From Kofleriaceae bacterium (GTDB lineage Bacteria > Myxococcota_A > Polyangia > Haliangiales > Haliangiaceae), in contig JACKDR010000010.1 of the NCBI GenBank assembly GCA_020633495.1, forward strand, positions 186,001-250,000: a DNA stretch of 64,000 nt. Reading direction: 5' to 3'. The notes under the pieces were generated by a model. The model did not search any database and was not told the DNA's origin. It saw only the letters and a program-made list of their open reading frames with translations. Each line of letters begins with the position of its first letter. Positions within the stretch are counted from its first letter, which is position 1. The position numbers and the translations under genes are program-made. Shown piece by piece: positions 62,309 through 64,000 of this stretch.

Positions 62309-62572
62309 ATGCGCCTCATGCTCGTGGCCGCGGTCCTCACGCTCTTCGCATCCAGTTGCGGGTCACCGTCACCGACGCCGACGGCGTCGACGAACAAGTG
62401 CACGCACCCCATCCGCGGCCAGCGCTACGGCGTCTGCGGCCGGGTCTCGACGTCGTCGGTGCAGCGCCCGGGCGCCAGCCACGCGCTGTCGGGCTCGGTC
62501 GACTCGACCGGCACGCCGGGCACCGGCACGACCTACCGGATCGAGGGAGGCACGTTCCATGCGGCGCGCTAG
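62309..62572 (+). CDS. Small lipoprotein
   Basis: This 87-aa protein has signal MLVAAVLTLFASSC with lipobox ASSC. The mature part has KCTHPIRGQRYGVCGRVSTS, a pair of cysteines and Gly/Thr/Ser-rich sequence ending RIEGGTFHAAR. GAAGGGGGA lies eight bases before ATG 62309. Its 3' end overlaps the next gene by 14 bp, so the two are probably translated together. It may form part of the same surface structure as the collagen-like protein. Confidence 0.7.
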   Translation: MRLMLVAAVLTLFASSCGSPSPTPTASTNKCTHPIRGQRYGVCGRVSTSSVQRPGASHALSGSVDSTGTPGTGTTYRIEGGTFHAAR

Positions 62573-64000
62573 CCTGCGACTCGGCGCCGTGCTGGCGCTG
62601 GCGCTGACCCTGGTGATCGGCGCGGGCGCCGCGCGCGCCGAGGTAACGACCAGCGTCGAGTACCAGGGCGTGCTCGTCGACGGCGACGACATGGCGGCGG
62701 GGACCTTCCAGATCGGGTTCCAGCTGTGGGACGCGTCGTCGGGCGGCGGCTCGCTGGCGGTCCTGGATCCCGCGCCGGTCGAGGTCGTCGACGGTGCGTT
62801 CTCGGTCGACGTCGGGACGCTGTTCGTCGGCGTCACCGGCGAGACCTACCTCGAGCTGCGGGTGAAGGGCCCCGACGACGCCGACTTCGACGTCCTGCCG
62901 CGCGTCCACATCGCCGCGGTGCCGTACGCGCTGCGCGCCGGCCTCGCCGACCGCGCCGAGGCGGTCGACTGGTCCGACGTCGAGAACGCGCCGCCGCTGC
63001 TGCAGGGCGACCCCGGCGAGTCGGTCGAGGTCACCGTGCTGCTGCCCGGCGACACCGACTGCCCGACCGGCGGCAGCCGGTTCGCCGTCGGGACCACCAC
63101 CACGTACGCGTGCAACGGCGCAGCCGGCGCGGACGGCGCCGCTGGCGAATCGGTCCAGACCACCGCGCTCGCCGTCGGTGACGCCGACTGCCCCACCGGC
63201 GGCACCCGGCTCGTCGTCGGCAACAACACCACGTACGTGTGCAACGGCGGCGTCGGGCCGCAGGGTCCGCAGGGCCCGCAAGGCGACGTCGGCCCGCAGG
63301 GTCCGCAGGGCCTGCAAGGCGACGTCGGCCCGCAGGGCGCGCAGGGTCCGCAGGGCCTGCAAGGCGACGTCGGCCCGCAGGGCGCGCAGGGTCCGCAGGG
63401 CCTGCAAGGCGACGTCGGCCCGCAAGGTCCGCAGGGCCTGCAAGGCGACGTCGGCCCTCAAGGCCCGCAAGGTCCGCAGGGCCTGCAAGGCGACGTCGGC
63501 CCGCAGGGCCCGCAAGGTCCCCAGGGTCTGCAAGGCGACGTCGGCCCTCAAGGCCCGCAAGGTCCGCAGGGCCTGCAAGGCGACGTCGGCCCGCAGGGTC
63601 CACAAGGTCCCCAGGGCGACGTCGGTCCACAAGGTCTCCAGGGCAACGTCGGCCCGCAAGGTCCCCAGGGCAACGTCGGTCCGCAGGGCCCGCAGGGCGA
63701 CGTCGGTCCGCAGGGCCCGCGCGGCCCCGGCCGCATCAACACCTTCTCCAACTTCAACAACCTCGACAGCGAGAGCGCGGCCGGGCTCGCGATGACCGCG
63801 GGCGGCGTCATGACCTCCGCCCTCTCGATCATCCCGGGCAACACCCACACCACCCGCTACGCCCGCGCCACCCCGCAGAACGTCGCGGCGACGATCACGC
63901 GGCTCTCGTACTTCGTCAGCGGCGCGACCACGACCACGCTCACGCCCAAGATCGCCAAGCTCGACGGCTCGGCGTCCCGCAACATCCTCAGCGGCACCGG
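62559..64000 (+). CDS. Collagen-like surface protein (3' truncated)
   Basis: At least 480 codons. The signal peptide (RLGAVLALALTLVIGAGAARA) is followed by a common bacterial beta-sandwich domain (VEYQGVLVDGDDMAAGTFQI, GFQLWDASSGGGS, VDGAFSVDVG, HIAAVPYALRAG). Then come two CPTGG ... CNG modules (DTDCPTGGSRFAVG, YVCNGG) related to the repeats of the decaheme cytochrome at 46528. From about 63247 to 63729 the protein is an uninterrupted Gly-X-Y collagen-like array of about 53 triplets, mostly GPQ, with the longer unit GLQGDVGPQGAQGPQ. A globular tail (GRINTFSNFNNLDSESAAG) follows and runs off the window. It is likely a trimeric surface or fibre protein. Confidence 0.85.
   Translation, partial: MRRASLRLGAVLALALTLVIGAGAARAEVTTSVEYQGVLVDGDDMAAGTFQIGFQLWDASSGGGSLAVLDPAPVEVVDGAFSVDVGTLFVGVTGETYLELRVKGPDDADFDVLPRVHIAAVPYALRAGLADRAEAVDWSDVENAPPLLQGDPGESVEVTVLLPGDTDCPTGGSRFAVGTTTTYACNGAAGADGAAGESVQTTALAVGDADCPTGGTRLVVGNNTTYVCNGGVGPQGPQGPQGDVGPQGPQGLQGDVGPQGAQGPQGLQGDVGPQGAQGPQGLQGDVGPQGPQGLQGDVGPQGPQGPQGLQGDVGPQGPQGPQGLQGDVGPQGPQGPQGLQGDVGPQGPQGPQGDVGPQGLQGNVGPQGPQGNVGPQGPQGDVGPQGPRGPGRINTFSNFNNLDSESAAGLAMTAGGVMTSALSIIPGNTHTTRYARATPQNVAATITRLSYFVSGATTTTLTPKIAKLDGSASRNILSGT

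Noticed and set aside
63247..63729. Regular repeats that could be mistaken for a CRISPR array
   Set aside because: They are in-frame Gly-X-Y collagen triplets without unique spacers; the same holds for the hendecad repeats at 53520-53970 and the Cys repeats at 49730-49990.

Overview
The window is one contiguous stretch of very GC-rich bacterial chromosome (roughly 70-75 % G+C by eye) with densely packed genes on both strands. Three features point to a Myxococcota genome (Polyangia, perhaps Haliangium/Kofleriaceae-like). There are large Ser/Thr kinase fusions, many lipoproteins with Cys-rich or Gly/Asp-rich linkers, and a DUF4157-type effector, an OmcA/MtrC cytochrome and a selenoprotein. The assignment is an inference, because no rRNA or marker gene is present. 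No tRNA, rRNA, CRISPR array or transposase gene was recognised.

Layout. 1-2.7 kb: the ATPase/activator subunits of an ATP-dependent benzoyl-CoA reductase (bcrA, cut by the window edge, then bcrD), convergent with an FNR-type regulator that carries Fe-S-like cysteines. 2.9-9.5 kb: membrane proteins, an EthA-like Baeyer-Villiger monooxygenase, a zinc-ribbon protein, and an operon of DUF2804, a class III aminotransferase and a kinase-fold protein. 9.5-23.9 kb: a palindromic repeat, a GIN-domain lipoprotein, an FG-GAP-like secreted protein, an HPF-like protein, a kinase/FGE/OmpA fusion, an arrestin-like protein, a B12-type radical SAM protein, an MBL-like protein, a DUF4344 metallopeptidase, a GGDEF-hemerythrin protein, and RluF read in frame into a HemF-like protein. 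23.9-28.9 kb: an operon with a perfect FNR box at an activating position, encoding an HMGL/LeuA-like enzyme and all three subunits of 4-hydroxybenzoyl-CoA reductase (hcrC-hcrA-hcrB). 29.5-30.4 kb: a second repeat and a peroxiredoxin-like gene with an in-frame UGA that is best read as selenocysteine. 30.4-35.8 kb: a five-gene lipid-modification operon (FAD protein, DUF1365, CFA synthase, DUF1295, CFA-like methyltransferase). 35.8-39.3 kb: a frameshifted di-heme cytochrome lipoprotein, an MFS carrier and a nested repeat cluster. 39.3-46 kb: a kinase with a TonB-like C-terminus, a GH99-like lipoprotein and a large NTPase/TPR/winged-helix regulator; the last two share an identical bipartite upstream site. 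46.5-50 kb: an OmcA/MtrC-type decaheme lipoprotein and a Cys-repeat lipoprotein. 50-56.2 kb: a GST-MOSC fusion, an ECF sigma factor, a HEAT-repeat protein, and a DUF4157 effector-like protein preceded by a chaperone-like gene. 56.3-64 kb: a methyltransferase, lipoproteins, a VOC protein, a PEBP protein, a patatin, a winged-helix protein and a collagen-like surface protein that runs off the window.

How the genes fit together. The two aromatic loci cover consecutive steps of anaerobic aromatic catabolism: 4-hydroxybenzoyl-CoA to benzoyl-CoA (Hcr), then reductive dearomatisation (Bcr). A perfect TTGAT-N4-ATCAA box about 41 bp upstream of the predicted start of the hcr operon, and an FNR-like regulator beside bcr, suggest oxygen-responsive control. 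The decaheme cytochrome fits an organism able to respire without oxygen. Many genes on both strands have a TANNNT hexamer exactly six bases before the start codon, which indicates widespread leaderless transcription and helps choose start codons here.
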